A stretch of 27,172 nucleotides of DNA from a virus. The stretch lies in the IMG/VR virus record IMGVR_UViG_3300027574_000005, positions 1 through 27,172 of that record; one strand, written 5' to 3'. The notes under the pieces are model-generated. The model worked only from the letters and a program-made list of their open reading frames with translations. It was not told the origin of the DNA and ran no database searches. Position 1 is the first letter of the stretch; each line of letters starts with the position of its first letter. Below are positions 8,126 to 17,290 of this stretch, piece after piece. Position numbers and translations under genes: made by a program.

Positions 8126-9648
8126 CGCGTGGCCTCCACAATATCAATTTGAAATTGCGAGCCAGTAATATAGACTGGCACAGGCGCTCTAATAATCAAT
8201 TTAAATGTCCATGAATGATACGTACCCAAGCTGGTAAATCGAGTAGAAAAATTATAAACACCAATCCGTGCAAGCCGTCCGCGAATAGGTTCTTGAAAAG
8301 TTCTTCCACCATCAAGAGAAATATATAAAAATACTTCTGGCTCTGCTCCATAAACATAAAATGGCGCATTGGGAAATAAATTACCGGAGGGCGCATCGCC
8401 TTGTTGAAAATATATATCTAGAATTTTACCTACAATATTTCTAAATTGAGGGGCTTTAATTTCAGGTGTGATTCTAATAAGTGGACGAGGGTCACCACGC
8501 TCGGTAAATAAACTTTCAGTTAATTCATAAAGTTTATTATCGTTGTAACATAGAGCCAGCGCTTTATTATTGAAGAAACAAAAAGCAGTTGCAAAATACC
8601 GGTGCATATTTCCATTTTGAATATCAAACCATACACCGCTTGTCATGTTATAAACAATAGTTAGGTCGTCAATTGTCCAGCTACATACCCAAAAAGTTTG
8701 ACCGTTCTCCGTCCAAATAAAAGCTTCTGCATTATCAGGATTATTTAATTGATTGATTCGATAATCGATGCTTGGCGTACTAATAACGCGAGGCGGATTT
8801 CCAGACGTCATCATCACTTTCTTGGTGCCGTCATTCGTAACGCTGATGAAAATAATAAATTCTGGTTGCTCTTTTCCTTCGTTTCCACCCACGCTTTGTA
8901 CCGTAGATTGGTCATTAAGGGCCCCATATCCAAATATTAAGTTTTGGTCTGGTCTAAATGTAAATCCCACTTTTCCTGCATTCGCATAAACTTGAGTGAA
9001 ACCACTAGTAAAGGCAAATATTCTTCCGTTACATGAGCGTAAAGATAGAAGAGGAAATGCGGATGTGCACGACCTAAAGTTTACAACAACAGCGTTAAAT
9101 ACGTTCCATACAGTTGGATCGTAAGGCGGGCTCTGATAAAGTTCTTGAGTACCATCATTGTTTACTAGAAAATAACCTTGTTGCTCAGTGCAGGTAGTGG
9201 GAGAAACCGGAAAGGCGGCGTCGGTTACTGGATCGAAATCACCCGTAGATATTTTATATGTCCATCCCCCTGTGCCGTCCACAATAAGAATGTAATCTCC
9301 GCCTGAACACATAGAAACGGGGCCCGTATTGGAGCCAATCGTTCCCACAGACGAAGGGGAGAAGGACGTTGTCATCACAAAAAATTCATCGCCTATCACC
9401 CAAACAGAGATTGGACCCACAGCTAGAGCGCCACGCTTTCTTCCTACCGCAGCTGGATTTGCTGTGCTGAAGGTTAGAATTTCTTGGCTGCCTGCATAAG
9501 GATATTGAACTTGCTGTTGCTTTACACTGTCATAAAGTGGATAGCAGTTAATGGCCTGCTGGCTATCAAATTGAGAAGAGCGCTGAATATTGGAACCCCC
9601 AATAAAACCTACTTCAATTGATTGATTAGAGCCCCCGCTAGCGGCCAT
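8122..9648 (-). CDS. P22 gp10-like packaged-DNA stabilisation / tail accessory protein
   Basis: This 508-aa protein (P22 gp10 is about 472) has the start typical of the phage stabilisation family: GFIGGSNIQRSSQFDSQQAINCYPLYD, then a beta-propeller-like succession of Gly/Asp-rich strands. It lies directly after the gp4-like gene with a short overlap, the same order as in P22, where gp4, gp10 and gp26 close the portal after packaging. It probably forms the hexameric tail hub to which the tailspike-like protein attaches. The family is known; the attachment detail is inference. Confidence 0.8.
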   Translation of the reverse strand: MAASGGSNQSIEVGFIGGSNIQRSSQFDSQQAINCYPLYDSVKQQQVQYPYAGSQEILTFSTANPAAVGRKRGALAVGPISVWVIGDEFFVMTTSFSPSSVGTIGSNTGPVSMCSGGDYILIVDGTGGWTYKISTGDFDPVTDAAFPVSPTTCTEQQGYFLVNNDGTQELYQSPPYDPTVWNVFNAVVVNFRSCTSAFPLLSLRSCNGRIFAFTSGFTQVYANAGKVGFTFRPDQNLIFGYGALNDQSTVQSVGGNEGKEQPEFIIFISVTNDGTKKVMMTSGNPPRVISTPSIDYRINQLNNPDNAEAFIWTENGQTFWVCSWTIDDLTIVYNMTSGVWFDIQNGNMHRYFATAFCFFNNKALALCYNDNKLYELTESLFTERGDPRPLIRITPEIKAPQFRNIVGKILDIYFQQGDAPSGNLFPNAPFYVYGAEPEVFLYISLDGGRTFQEPIRGRLARIGVYNFSTRFTSLGTYHSWTFKLIIRAPVPVYITGSQFQIDIVEATR

Positions 9649-10363
9649 AATTTCGACCCCCTCCTAGCGGATTGCACTCTTGAAAAGCATCACCCTGATT
9701 TACTTCGAAATCAAATTGGTTGCTACTTTCTAGCATGGTCATATAACGCGTAAGTTTGGATGAAAAATCTCTAGGTAATTGGCCACCTTCAAAGTCAGAG
9801 ACCAATTCTGCTAATGCATAAATCAATGGGTTAAAAGCATAGCGCGGAACATTATCGCTATTTTGGAATAGGGTTACATTTCCCAAACGCTGTTTTCCTA
9901 CAATCTTAATGGTTTGATTTCCACCTTGAGTGCGTGGATATAATCTTAATAGGGTGTAATCTTTGAAAACTTCATATGTCCAGCATGCTGGATAATTTGT
10001 AATACTTTTAAAAACAATAGAATTGAAATCTTTAGGTGTAATATATTTTGGTGTGTAAGTAATATTGCCTACATCATAGGTAAGGCTATAAATTTGGCTA
10101 AATGGCTGAGCGTCGACGTCAAATGCGGTGCTATTGCCAATTAGGTAATCTAGCGAGTTCCCAATAGCTTCAAACGTTAGGCTATTTACGAAAAAGCAGT
10201 AAGTACCGCTTTCTCCCCATGCTGCTAATAAATTATTAAGTAAAAAAAGGCCTGTATTGGCTTGCGAGCCAGTAAGCACTACATTTTCACGGGTAATTCC
10301 CGCCAAACGATAAGCTTGCGCGATAATTTCACCAATAAATGTCGAACTATTTAAATCGCCCAC
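9638..10363 (-). CDS. P22 gp4-like head-to-tail connector / tail accessory factor
   Basis: The start is GTG at 10363, overlapping the end of the 61-aa gene. The 241-aa product has the helical N-terminus of gp4-type head-completion proteins (IIAQAYRLAGIT, then LFLLNNLLAAWGESG), which binds under the portal ring. P22 gp4 is shorter (166 aa), so this protein carries an enlarged beta-rich middle. P22 gp4 also has cell-wall hydrolase activity; I see no conserved catalytic residues to support that here. Position between coat and gp10 supports the call. Confidence 0.75.
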   Translation of the reverse strand: MGDLNSSTFIGEIIAQAYRLAGITRENVVLTGSQANTGLFLLNNLLAAWGESGTYCFFVNSLTFEAIGNSLDYLIGNSTAFDVDAQPFSQIYSLTYDVGNITYTPKYITPKDFNSIVFKSITNYPACWTYEVFKDYTLLRLYPRTQGGNQTIKIVGKQRLGNVTLFQNSDNVPRYAFNPLIYALAELVSDFEGGQLPRDFSSKLTRYMTMLESSNQFDFEVNQGDAFQECNPLGGGRNYGR

Positions 10364-10532
10364 GTTTTTTCACTTTCCTTTTGTTACTGAAAGGTTCCGG
10401 AGACTGCGAAAGCAGTTCGGGTGCAGTCTCCGGGTTTGCCTTCAGATAGCGTTTACGCATCCAATCAAGCTGGTACTCTTGTTGAGTGTGATACTGAACT
10501 GCACCATCTTTCCAAAATACGGTAAACGCCAT
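10347..10532 (-). CDS. small basic protein in head operon
   Basis: This 61-aa protein lies between the coat and gp4-like genes. It begins MAFTVFWKDGAVQYHTQQEY and ends in a strongly basic tail (SNKRKVKKRGRFK). It overlaps the gp4-like start by 17 bases. The basic tail could bind DNA or RNA. A WKDG start of this sort is seen in small phage proteins of unknown role. I do not recognise a family. Confidence 0.65.
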   Translation of the reverse strand: MAFTVFWKDGAVQYHTQQEYQLDWMRKRYLKANPETAPELLSQSPEPFSNKRKVKKRGRFK

Positions 10533-10541
10533 TCTTTTGCC

Positions 10542-11915
10542 TTAAGTTGCGCTTGCAATCGTAAATCCATAACCATTTAACGGTAACGCGGCTGCAATAG
10601 TTCTTACTGTCCACTGGTTATTGAACAGACCGATATCACCCTGAGAAGCAACGTTCAGAGATAATGGCAAGTCGGAACCTGGCACTTTCATTTGCAATAC
10701 CATTTCAGTTGGGAATGCGCTGTATTTTTGATTCGCAGCGATTGATGGATTTGGGAAAGTAGCAACAGGAGGGTTAGCAGCGAAGAACCCATCGCGTATA
10801 AAGCCGAAACTTTTACGGTAAACGGTACTCGCGCCACCAAACAGGCTAACAATCGCACCGCTCGTCACTTGAGCGCTAACGTTTCTATAGTTATCAGCAG
10901 GGTTTGCAACGATAGGGGCAAAAACGGCAATTTGCGCATTACCCGAACCATCTGCGTCAACCGATGCATTGAAACCGCCCGAACCATTTGGAGAGCCCAT
11001 AACGTAGAATTTCTTCGCGTTATTATAAGGCTGGTATGAATCAGGATTTAATGCGCGCACTGGGGTGGTGCCGATGATAAAGGAAATTAAATCGCCTTTG
11101 TTTAATACGCCTGTCGCATTAGCAGTAAATCCACTTAAGCTTACTAATGTGAACGCGTCATTAATTGTGGTAGTCAAAGGAACTGTTGTAGCAACAGTTA
11201 CGTTACCAGATGCAGCGAAAGTACCATTGGTATGCATTTTCATCAGCACATCTTCGCCTACCTTCATGCCATAAATATTTTCACGACGGGAATTCAGCAT
11301 GATTGGGGTTGACATACCTTCGTTAAAGTAGCTTGGGTAAGCTAACTGTAATGAGTTAATGGAGTCTGGATGGAAAACAACATATCTATCGTTTCCGCCA
11401 TTAATTTGACGCAGCCCCATGTTAGAAAACTGGCTATCATAAAGAGCCATGCTCGCTTGGCCTGAAATAGGCTGAGTTGGATCGCCAACCGCATCTGACC
11501 AATACATTTCGCAGCGGTCAATAAAGGATGAATCAACTTGGTTACCAATCGAACGAGCAGCTGATGTCATATAATACGCATCGAATTCAGCATCATTTTC
11601 TGTCATTGAGAAGAATGACATTTGTTCAGCGGTCATTGAAAACGGAGTTGTTTTTTGAATATCTAAAGTGATAGTTTGTTCACGCACAAAGATATTGTTA
11701 TTTTGGGTAGTTAAATCTACAGATAAACCGTCGTAAGTAGATAATTGTTGTGGATAAATGAAACGACGTGAATCGCCAGCGGATGCATTGTTATTGAAGC
11801 CCATATAAGACTTCGCTAAGCCTGACATACCAAGAGCGTTAATAAATGAAGGAAACATTTGTTTAGCAATCAGATTACTTACCTGAAAACTATTATTAGC
11901 TGTTGAAAATGGCAT
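10542..11915 (-). CDS. major capsid protein, P22 gp5-like coat
   Basis: This 457-aa protein (P22 coat is 430) has the layout of the P22-type HK97-fold coat: an N-terminal arm (residues 1-60), a long-helix region around FFSMTENDAEFDAYYMTSAARSIGNQVD, and a Ser/Thr/Ala/Gly-rich insertion from about residue 225 to 345 that would match an enlarged insertion domain. It follows the scaffold gene, as in P22. No proteolytic cleavage site is evident and no protease gene is present nearby, in line with P22-type assembly. Its ribosome-binding site GAGG is buried in a predicted hairpin (see 11923-11970). Confidence 0.85.
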   Translation of the reverse strand: MPFSTANNSFQVSNLIAKQMFPSFINALGMSGLAKSYMGFNNNASAGDSRRFIYPQQLSTYDGLSVDLTTQNNNIFVREQTITLDIQKTTPFSMTAEQMSFFSMTENDAEFDAYYMTSAARSIGNQVDSSFIDRCEMYWSDAVGDPTQPISGQASMALYDSQFSNMGLRQINGGNDRYVVFHPDSINSLQLAYPSYFNEGMSTPIMLNSRRENIYGMKVGEDVLMKMHTNGTFAASGNVTVATTVPLTTTINDAFTLVSLSGFTANATGVLNKGDLISFIIGTTPVRALNPDSYQPYNNAKKFYVMGSPNGSGGFNASVDADGSGNAQIAVFAPIVANPADNYRNVSAQVTSGAIVSLFGGASTVYRKSFGFIRDGFFAANPPVATFPNPSIAANQKYSAFPTEMVLQMKVPGSDLPLSLNVASQGDIGLFNNQWTVRTIAAALPLNGYGFTIASAT

Positions 11916-11922
11916 GATAATA

Positions 11923-11970
11923 CCTCTATCTTAAATTAGTAAAAATCGTTTTACTGATAAAAGATAGAGG
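11923..11970 (-). promoter_or_regulatory. hairpin enclosing the coat gene ribosome-binding site
   Basis: The 64-bp gap between scaffold and coat holds a two-part inverted repeat. The outer arms CCTCTATCTT (11923-11932) and AAGATAGAGG (11961-11970) are a perfect 10-bp match; inner arms AGTAAAA and TTTTACT (11938-11944, 11949-11955) add 7 bp, with a symmetric 5/5 internal loop and a 4-base tip. In the minus-strand mRNA the last four bases of the outer stem, GAGG, are the coat gene's ribosome-binding site. There is no U-tract, so it is not an intrinsic terminator. RNase III processing or translational control is possible (inference). Confidence 0.7.
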
Positions 11971-11978
11971 AATGGGCG

Positions 11979-12878
11979 TTACTTTTTACCCATAAGCTTT
12001 TGCTTGACGTGGTCTTCGACTGACATCTCTTTCCAGTTTTTAGCTGGGGAGCCGCTGCCGCGTGGACGCTCTATACTTTTATCAGCACCAGTTGTTTTTT
12101 TACGTTTAGCGGCGATATCGGCATGTAGTTTTAACATAGCCGGTATCTGGTCCTCTAAAGGTAAATTTTTGAACTGTGGATGTTTACCAACGGTATAGAT
12201 GGTCTCAGCAGCGTATTCCAGGTCTCCCGCCACCCCCAAAAGGGCGCGCTTTGTAGAATCGCTGTCGACGTCCGCAATATAATTGCTGAACCAGTCAATA
12301 AATGCATTAGCCTTTGCAGGCTCTTTCTCCAGTTCTTTACGCATTCGCGCAATCTGTGGATTCCATTTATTCGCCAGCTTTTCATTCTTAGCTTGAGCTT
12401 GCATACTTTCAGTAAGAAACTTTTGAGTTCTTTCCTTAACTATGCGGTCAATATCTTCAGAATTAATAGCTTTTGTAGCAACAGAAGGCGCAGATGCCGC
12501 GAATGCATCTTGTTGCGTAAAGTTGGTATTAGTTTGTGGTTCGCCGGTAGCTGATTGGAAAAGACTTTGTATAAACTTGTCTTTCGTCTCGAGCTCAGCC
12601 ATTTTTTGGACTAAGACCATTTCACGCTCGCGGGCTAATTGCTCAGCACGCAACTTTTGCTCAGTTAGGTAGTTAACTTTACGTTTCCACCGACTGGGCT
12701 TTTTCGTTTGCTGTGAAACGGTCTCATTAGTTGAATCATCCTCGCCTGACTCATCATCGTGACTTTCGTCATCATCGTGGTCTTCGTCTGGAGATATTTC
12801 ACTTAGGACATCATCGTAATCAGAATGGTCAGAGTCGTCTTCTGGCATTTCGAAATCGATGTCGTTTTCATCTTGCAT
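11979..12878 (-). CDS. capsid scaffolding protein
   Basis: This 299-aa protein has a very acidic N-terminus (residues 1-50, long Asp/Glu/Ser/His runs), a central coiled-coil segment (about 65-110, EQKLRAEQLAREREMVLVQK), a helical middle, and a basic C-terminus ending DHVKQKLMGKK. P22 scaffold (303 aa) has the same length, is mostly helical, and binds coat through a basic C-terminal helix-turn-helix. Its position between portal and coat is the same as in P22. It should direct procapsid assembly and then leave without cleavage. Confidence 0.8.
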   Translation of the reverse strand: MQDENDIDFEMPEDDSDHSDYDDVLSEISPDEDHDDDESHDDESGEDDSTNETVSQQTKKPSRWKRKVNYLTEQKLRAEQLAREREMVLVQKMAELETKDKFIQSLFQSATGEPQTNTNFTQQDAFAASAPSVATKAINSEDIDRIVKERTQKFLTESMQAQAKNEKLANKWNPQIARMRKELEKEPAKANAFIDWFSNYIADVDSDSTKRALLGVAGDLEYAAETIYTVGKHPQFKNLPLEDQIPAMLKLHADIAAKRKKTTGADKSIERPRGSGSPAKNWKEMSVEDHVKQKLMGKK

Positions 12879-12903
12879 ATATATCTATTCCTATAGTAGT
12901 ACA

Positions 12904-15117
12904 TTAGTCTAGCTTTATCAACTCAGTAAAGATTTTATTTTCAGCTTCTAGCGCTTTAATGGCCTCTTTACTTTCCCTTTCTGCCTGACGGTCTTGCGCA
13001 TTAATTGCGGCTGTTTCCATCTCTGCAAAACTTTCTAAATTACGCGTCTTCATGTCCATCACTGTTTCGGCATATTCCATTTTTGCCATTTGCATGTCTT
13101 TTTGCATTTCCATTTTCTTGGTTTCATTATCTAAATTAGCCTGTTGCATCGCCGCTTTGGCTGTCATTAATTTAGCTGCAGCAGTAATCATGTCGGCCTT
13201 AGATTCCATTTGCATCGCCTGTTCTTGAGGAGTTGGAGGTTGTGGTTTAACTGGCTCCCCATTTTCTTCTTCAATAATCTGAGGCGGAGTAACCATGGAC
13301 TTAATACGATTAACTAACGTATTAGCGTCGGCGATAGGATAAAGCTCTGCAATAAGGTCATATGAAAGAGGGCCAAGTTGCATTGGGTCCATTCTAACAA
13401 ACTGCATAAGTAATTCGATAATGGCAAACTTCTGAGAGATAAAGCTAGCGCCACCTTTAACTTCAATGTCGAATTCTCCCTTAGATAAGTCATTCTCCAG
13501 CGCCATATTTCCATGCTCATCCATCTCATACTGCGGCGTATTAACTTTCTGGTAAGTAATCTTTCCGTTTTTACCTCTTAGCATTAAGGTTCTTTCGCCA
13601 TCATATGTGTGAGGAATACGCTCGACTCCACATCTGGCAAGCTCGCCAACACCTTTAAGTAGGTTATCGGAATAAGCCCCCATTGATAAATCGCCGGCAA
13701 ATTGGCGGTAACTAATTCCTTTACCGCTGGTTGTGTTGGATTGGTCACCCATGTTTTCATCATTACGCCCCAGTGTGGCACGCACGTCAGCTTGGCACTG
13801 CTGCATGATTGTTAGCAGGGATGTATTAAATGGGGGTGGAGAAATAATATGAGGAACAAACCCAGGTGCATTTGGGTCCGGGGTAAAGGGGAGCTGTTGG
13901 GCCAAATCTGGATTGTTCCATACTTTTGAATCTGCGGCCATGTTAGCTTTGGTAGCTATCAGTTTAGGTGAAAATGTTTTTCTGATGCCATTGATAATTT
14001 CTGAGAAGCAATAATTAGCCCCTTTTTGAGCTGTGTGAGCAACGCCGGCAAATGTAATTGGCACTACTTTGCCTTCAATTGTTTTTGTTTCACCCGGAAC
14101 ATAAACCAAAGGAAGTTTTTTAATTTTAGGATTAAACTTTCTTCGCTCTAACACATGATGCTTTGTTACCAAGAACTGTAATATTCTGGATTTAGTTCGT
14201 ACCTGTCTTTTCAATACTTTTGGAATATATTCGGGCTCAAAGGTTGGTAACATTTCTTCCGGCATGCCAGCAGAGCGTAACTGAGAATGCAAGTCGTTCA
14301 TTCTGAGCTTATTATTTGCATCAAGTTCGTGGGCTTTTTTCTTAAGTTTATTAAATGCTTTGGAAGAAAATTGAGAGCCATTTTCTAAGATGACCATTTC
14401 TTCAGTGTAATATTCCCGGCACCAAATATTTAATAGCATGACGCTGTCGCTATCTACCATCTTCTCTAAAATGCCGCTAGAAATACTTTCTTGGTCGGCT
14501 GACATTTTTAGTTCAGGCCATTTACGATTAAATTCTTTTTTTGACATGATGGTATAGATAAAACAAGCTGCACCATCCGTTTTATTTGGCGTTTGCGCTG
14601 CCGGGTCCCATCCACAACGTAATATATCCATAATGTAGGGATAACATAAAACATTATATAAACTATCTTCATTTTCCTGTTCTTCATCTACCAGTAAAGC
14701 GCCCCATCCTGCGTCTAATTGGTCGGAGAAACATTTAGCAATCACTTCATCTGCATTGGAGGTATAAGCGATTTGATTAAGTAGTCCATCGTATATTCCA
14801 GCTATCTCTTTGGGGACGTCTGCGCTTGTAGGAATAACGTTTACGCCTGGGGCGGAATGCCGTTGTTCCGCAACAAGTTTACGCTGAATAGGCATAATAA
14901 TATTATTGCTATAGCACGGCTTGCCCGCCATATTTCTTTCTGAGCGAGTCCGGGAGTCCCACTGGTCAACATAAATAAACTCAATGTTATCTCGGGCGTT
15001 TTGAATGGCTTCATTAGCATATTGAAACCAGTTTTCTGCAAACTTAAATGCATATTTGGCTATCTCGCCATCTTCCATATTCCAAATTTCGCCGTCATCG
15101 TAATCATAATGTTCCAT
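12904..15117 (-). CDS. portal protein, P22 gp1-like
   Basis: I start at ATG 15117 (737 aa), two bases after the terminase stop and with GGAG at proper spacing; an upstream TTG at 15129 is less likely. P22 portal is 725 aa. The N-terminal region has the recognisable portal pattern: ENWFQYANEAIQNARDNIEFIY-D-QW, then a conserved RPCYSNN-like segment (GKPCYSNNIIMPIQRKLVAE). The C-terminal 130 residues form a long Met/Ala/Gln/Glu/Lys-rich helix, matching the P22 barrel. It forms the dodecameric DNA channel at one capsid vertex. Confidence 0.88.
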   Translation of the reverse strand: MEHYDYDDGEIWNMEDGEIAKYAFKFAENWFQYANEAIQNARDNIEFIYVDQWDSRTRSERNMAGKPCYSNNIIMPIQRKLVAEQRHSAPGVNVIPTSADVPKEIAGIYDGLLNQIAYTSNADEVIAKCFSDQLDAGWGALLVDEEQENEDSLYNVLCYPYIMDILRCGWDPAAQTPNKTDGAACFIYTIMSKKEFNRKWPELKMSADQESISSGILEKMVDSDSVMLLNIWCREYYTEEMVILENGSQFSSKAFNKLKKKAHELDANNKLRMNDLHSQLRSAGMPEEMLPTFEPEYIPKVLKRQVRTKSRILQFLVTKHHVLERRKFNPKIKKLPLVYVPGETKTIEGKVVPITFAGVAHTAQKGANYCFSEIINGIRKTFSPKLIATKANMAADSKVWNNPDLAQQLPFTPDPNAPGFVPHIISPPPFNTSLLTIMQQCQADVRATLGRNDENMGDQSNTTSGKGISYRQFAGDLSMGAYSDNLLKGVGELARCGVERIPHTYDGERTLMLRGKNGKITYQKVNTPQYEMDEHGNMALENDLSKGEFDIEVKGGASFISQKFAIIELLMQFVRMDPMQLGPLSYDLIAELYPIADANTLVNRIKSMVTPPQIIEEENGEPVKPQPPTPQEQAMQMESKADMITAAAKLMTAKAAMQQANLDNETKKMEMQKDMQMAKMEYAETVMDMKTRNLESFAEMETAAINAQDRQAERESKEAIKALEAENKIFTELIKLD

Positions 15118-15119
15118 TT

Positions 15120-16619
15120 TTAACTCCAACCATATTGCACTACGCCATCGCTACTGCGAGTTGCTTGCAGAGATAAGGCGGGTTTATTTTCGGCAGCGTT
15201 ATAAAGAGGCAGGAGTGCATATTCGCCGGCCTCAGCGCTATGTGAATAATCGTTTTTTTCCGGAACCAAATGAAACTTTACGTTTCCGTTACTAAATACA
15301 TTTATTCGTTTATACATGTAGCCACCTGCATAAGCTTCATTCATGAAATCACAATGACGAGATATCTTAACAGCAGCCTTACCATGTACGTTTCTATTTA
15401 ACCATTGAGACAAAGCGGCGCGTCTTGTAGCTGGGTCATTAGTTTGTCCAGGATAAGTTTTAATTCCTTTCTCGTTTAGGGTGCGAATTTCGTGAGAAGT
15501 AATTGATTTTCCTGCGGGGTCGCCTGTGCTGACATAATTTCCGCCAAGATGCCATTGTGCATATTTGGTTTGCCACATAGGAAGAAATACAGAGTCAACA
15601 AAAGTTGCTATATCTGACCATTCTGCTTGCCAATTATCGATTAGATTTAACACGCCCCCAACCAATTGCCACACGACGACAGCAGGAGTTGCCCCGAAGT
15701 CCCATCCAAGATAAATAGGGCAGCCATTAACTGGCTCAATATCATCACGAGCATAATGGATGCTCGAATTGTACTCTGGATGAACCGGCTTTCCATCAAA
15801 ATTGCTTCCATATTCGCTTAACACGTCTACTCTAAATCGCTCATCATCAAGGGAGCGTGCCATATTAATAATACCGTACGCGGTAGAACCTTTTTTGTTT
15901 TCTCTTTCAGGGTTAATTACCCATCTTCCAAGTCCATTTACTACGTCGGGTTCTTGATCTTCCAATGCCGGAATCATTGCAGGCGGTTGCCGATAAAACT
16001 TCCATCCTGGGGGTGGATTATCTTCCACTTCTTTTAGCCAATGGCGTATGTTAGGCGCGTTGGTATCAGCGATTAGGCACTGATAATACAATCTTCCTTC
16101 ATAATCTTCAGGCAGCCCTAACATAGGTTTAGAGGGGTATCTTCCAGTTAAGCGAGTGATAAGCCCGATAATTACGCTTCGAGACACTTCTCGTACTTCA
16201 TTGAAGTAAAAGACGGTTAGCTCTAAAGATAATACTTTCTTTAAGTCATCTGGCTTATCCATAGAAACAAAATACACATCAAACTCACAGTAGGCACCCT
16301 TGTCATCTTTGAATCGCATCACGTGGTGAAAAGGAGATTTTCTATACAGGCGTCCAAACATAGATTCAGGAAACCATTGTAGCCACGTGGCGAGTGTAGT
16401 TAGCTCCAATTCAGAATAGGTGTTACGCAATATTAAGCCTTTAGCGCGTCTTATCCCATCCGCGCACACGGGCACTTCGAGCATAACTTGGAAGAACTCC
16501 ATGCAGCACATGGTCGACTTACCACCCCCAACATGTCCATCTACAATTTTTACTAACGACTCGCGGTCATTATGCAATAAGATGGCTGTTTTTTCGGGAT
16601 AATAATTAATATCACCCAT
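15120..16619 (-). CDS. terminase large subunit (packaging ATPase-nuclease)
   Basis: This 499-aa protein has the P22 gp2 size and both terminase domains. Walker A is GHVGGGKST at residues 28-36; Walker B is VFYFNE at 136-141, with Glu141 as the catalytic acid. The nuclease domain shows YLGWDFG (Asp307), STGDPAG (Asp367) and an NDYSHSAEAGEYAL motif near 456-469 that would supply the third metal-binding acid. It abuts the small subunit and portal genes. It cuts concatemers and pumps DNA through the portal; headful packaging is inferred from P22-like gene order, and no cos site is recognisable. Confidence 0.9.
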   Translation of the reverse strand: MGDINYYPEKTAILLHNDRESLVKIVDGHVGGGKSTMCCMEFFQVMLEVPVCADGIRRAKGLILRNTYSELELTTLATWLQWFPESMFGRLYRKSPFHHVMRFKDDKGAYCEFDVYFVSMDKPDDLKKVLSLELTVFYFNEVREVSRSVIIGLITRLTGRYPSKPMLGLPEDYEGRLYYQCLIADTNAPNIRHWLKEVEDNPPPGWKFYRQPPAMIPALEDQEPDVVNGLGRWVINPERENKKGSTAYGIINMARSLDDERFRVDVLSEYGSNFDGKPVHPEYNSSIHYARDDIEPVNGCPIYLGWDFGATPAVVVWQLVGGVLNLIDNWQAEWSDIATFVDSVFLPMWQTKYAQWHLGGNYVSTGDPAGKSITSHEIRTLNEKGIKTYPGQTNDPATRRAALSQWLNRNVHGKAAVKISRHCDFMNEAYAGGYMYKRINVFSNGNVKFHLVPEKNDYSHSAEAGEYALLPLYNAAENKPALSLQATRSSDGVVQYGWS

Positions 16620-17063
16620 TTATTCTGTTCCGCATTTAGCATCAACTCGATGAATATTAAGGGTGGACTTTTGCTCTTCCTCGCCGTCTTCGATGCGATC
16701 GCCGTATTTCTTGCGTTTTAGCTTGGAAGCTTTCCATTTAATAAAATCTATTTCAAGTTTAGCGGCGTTAATTACGCCATTATCGAGCGATATTTTTCCT
16801 GTAACTGGGTCCATATGCTCATACGCTTTCAAGTCTCTAATAATCGTATTAACTTTATCTAATTCCACTTCAACCTGTGAAGATTTTGCACGCGTATAGG
16901 CCGAGGAAAAGGCCGGATATTTCAATAACCAGGTATAGATTGTTTGATCATCAGGCCAATGAGCATACCGTTCACATAAGACCTTTAGTCCGTCTGGAGT
17001 TTTTGAAATAACCTCGCATATTTCAGCGCCCATTTCTTCAGTGTAAGTACAAGGAACTCCCAT
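16620..17063 (-). CDS. terminase small subunit
   Basis: This 147-aa protein is the first gene of the late operon, with GAGG seven bases before the ATG. It begins MGVPCTYTEEMGAEICEVIS and continues with WPDDQTIYTWLLKYPAFSSAYTRAKSSQ, the helix-turn-helix pattern typical of DNA-recognising small terminase subunits. The C-terminal half is charged and helical (oligomerisation and large-subunit contact). It abuts the large subunit. Some such phages carry the pac site within this gene; none is evident by eye. Confidence 0.85.
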   Translation of the reverse strand: MGVPCTYTEEMGAEICEVISKTPDGLKVLCERYAHWPDDQTIYTWLLKYPAFSSAYTRAKSSQVEVELDKVNTIIRDLKAYEHMDPVTGKISLDNGVINAAKLEIDFIKWKASKLKRKKYGDRIEDGEEEQKSTLNIHRVDAKCGTE

Positions 17064-17093
17064 GTCTTATCCTCTGCGTAAATTATTTACCAC

Positions 17094-17122
17094 AGTGTAA
17101 GACATTTCTTACAAAATTGTAA
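17094..17122 (-). promoter_or_regulatory. candidate late promoter in front of terminase
   Basis: On the minus strand TTACAA (17122-17117) and TACACT (17099-17094) are spaced by 17 bases, giving a start about 25 bases upstream of the terminase ATG. The -35 match is weak (three of six), so an activator or other factor may be needed, as is usual for late promoters. The same TACACT box with 17-base spacing occurs in the promoter of the replication gene at 23429-23457. Confidence 0.4.
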
Positions 17123-17133
17123 GAATATTCTTA
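17096..17133. promoter_or_regulatory. paired TGTAAGA inverted repeats, candidate operator
   Basis: Two adjacent dyads lie on the candidate late promoter. The first is TGTAAGA (17096-17102) with TCTTACA (17107-17113); the second is a perfect 14-bp palindrome TAAGAATATTCTTA (17120-17133) extended on the left by TG. The left half-sites are 22 bases apart, about two helical turns, so bound proteins would lie on one face of the DNA. The protein that binds is unknown. Confidence 0.5.
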
Positions 17134-17156
17134 AAGTCAAGGAATATTTTTAAATT

Positions 17157-17281
17157 ATTTACTTTCCCCATTTAACAATCCTCATTTGAATAATTAACAT
17201 TTACTCGGCTAAAACCCGTATTAAATAAGGATTTACTCCGTTTTCTTTACTGGAAAGATTTGCAAATTAAAAATATTTACT
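17157..17281. repeat. spaced ATTTACT heptamers in the divergent control region
   Basis: The 303-bp gap 17064-17366 between the late and early operons has no gene. In addition to the two promoters it contains exact ATTTACT at 17157, 17199, 17231 and 17275, with near copies at 17085 and 17245. In AT-rich DNA some are expected, but four in 125 bases on one strand is more than chance would readily give. They could be binding sites for a regulator; nothing else is seen between 17140 and 17285. Confidence 0.3.
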
Positions 17282-17290
17282 TAAAATGTG

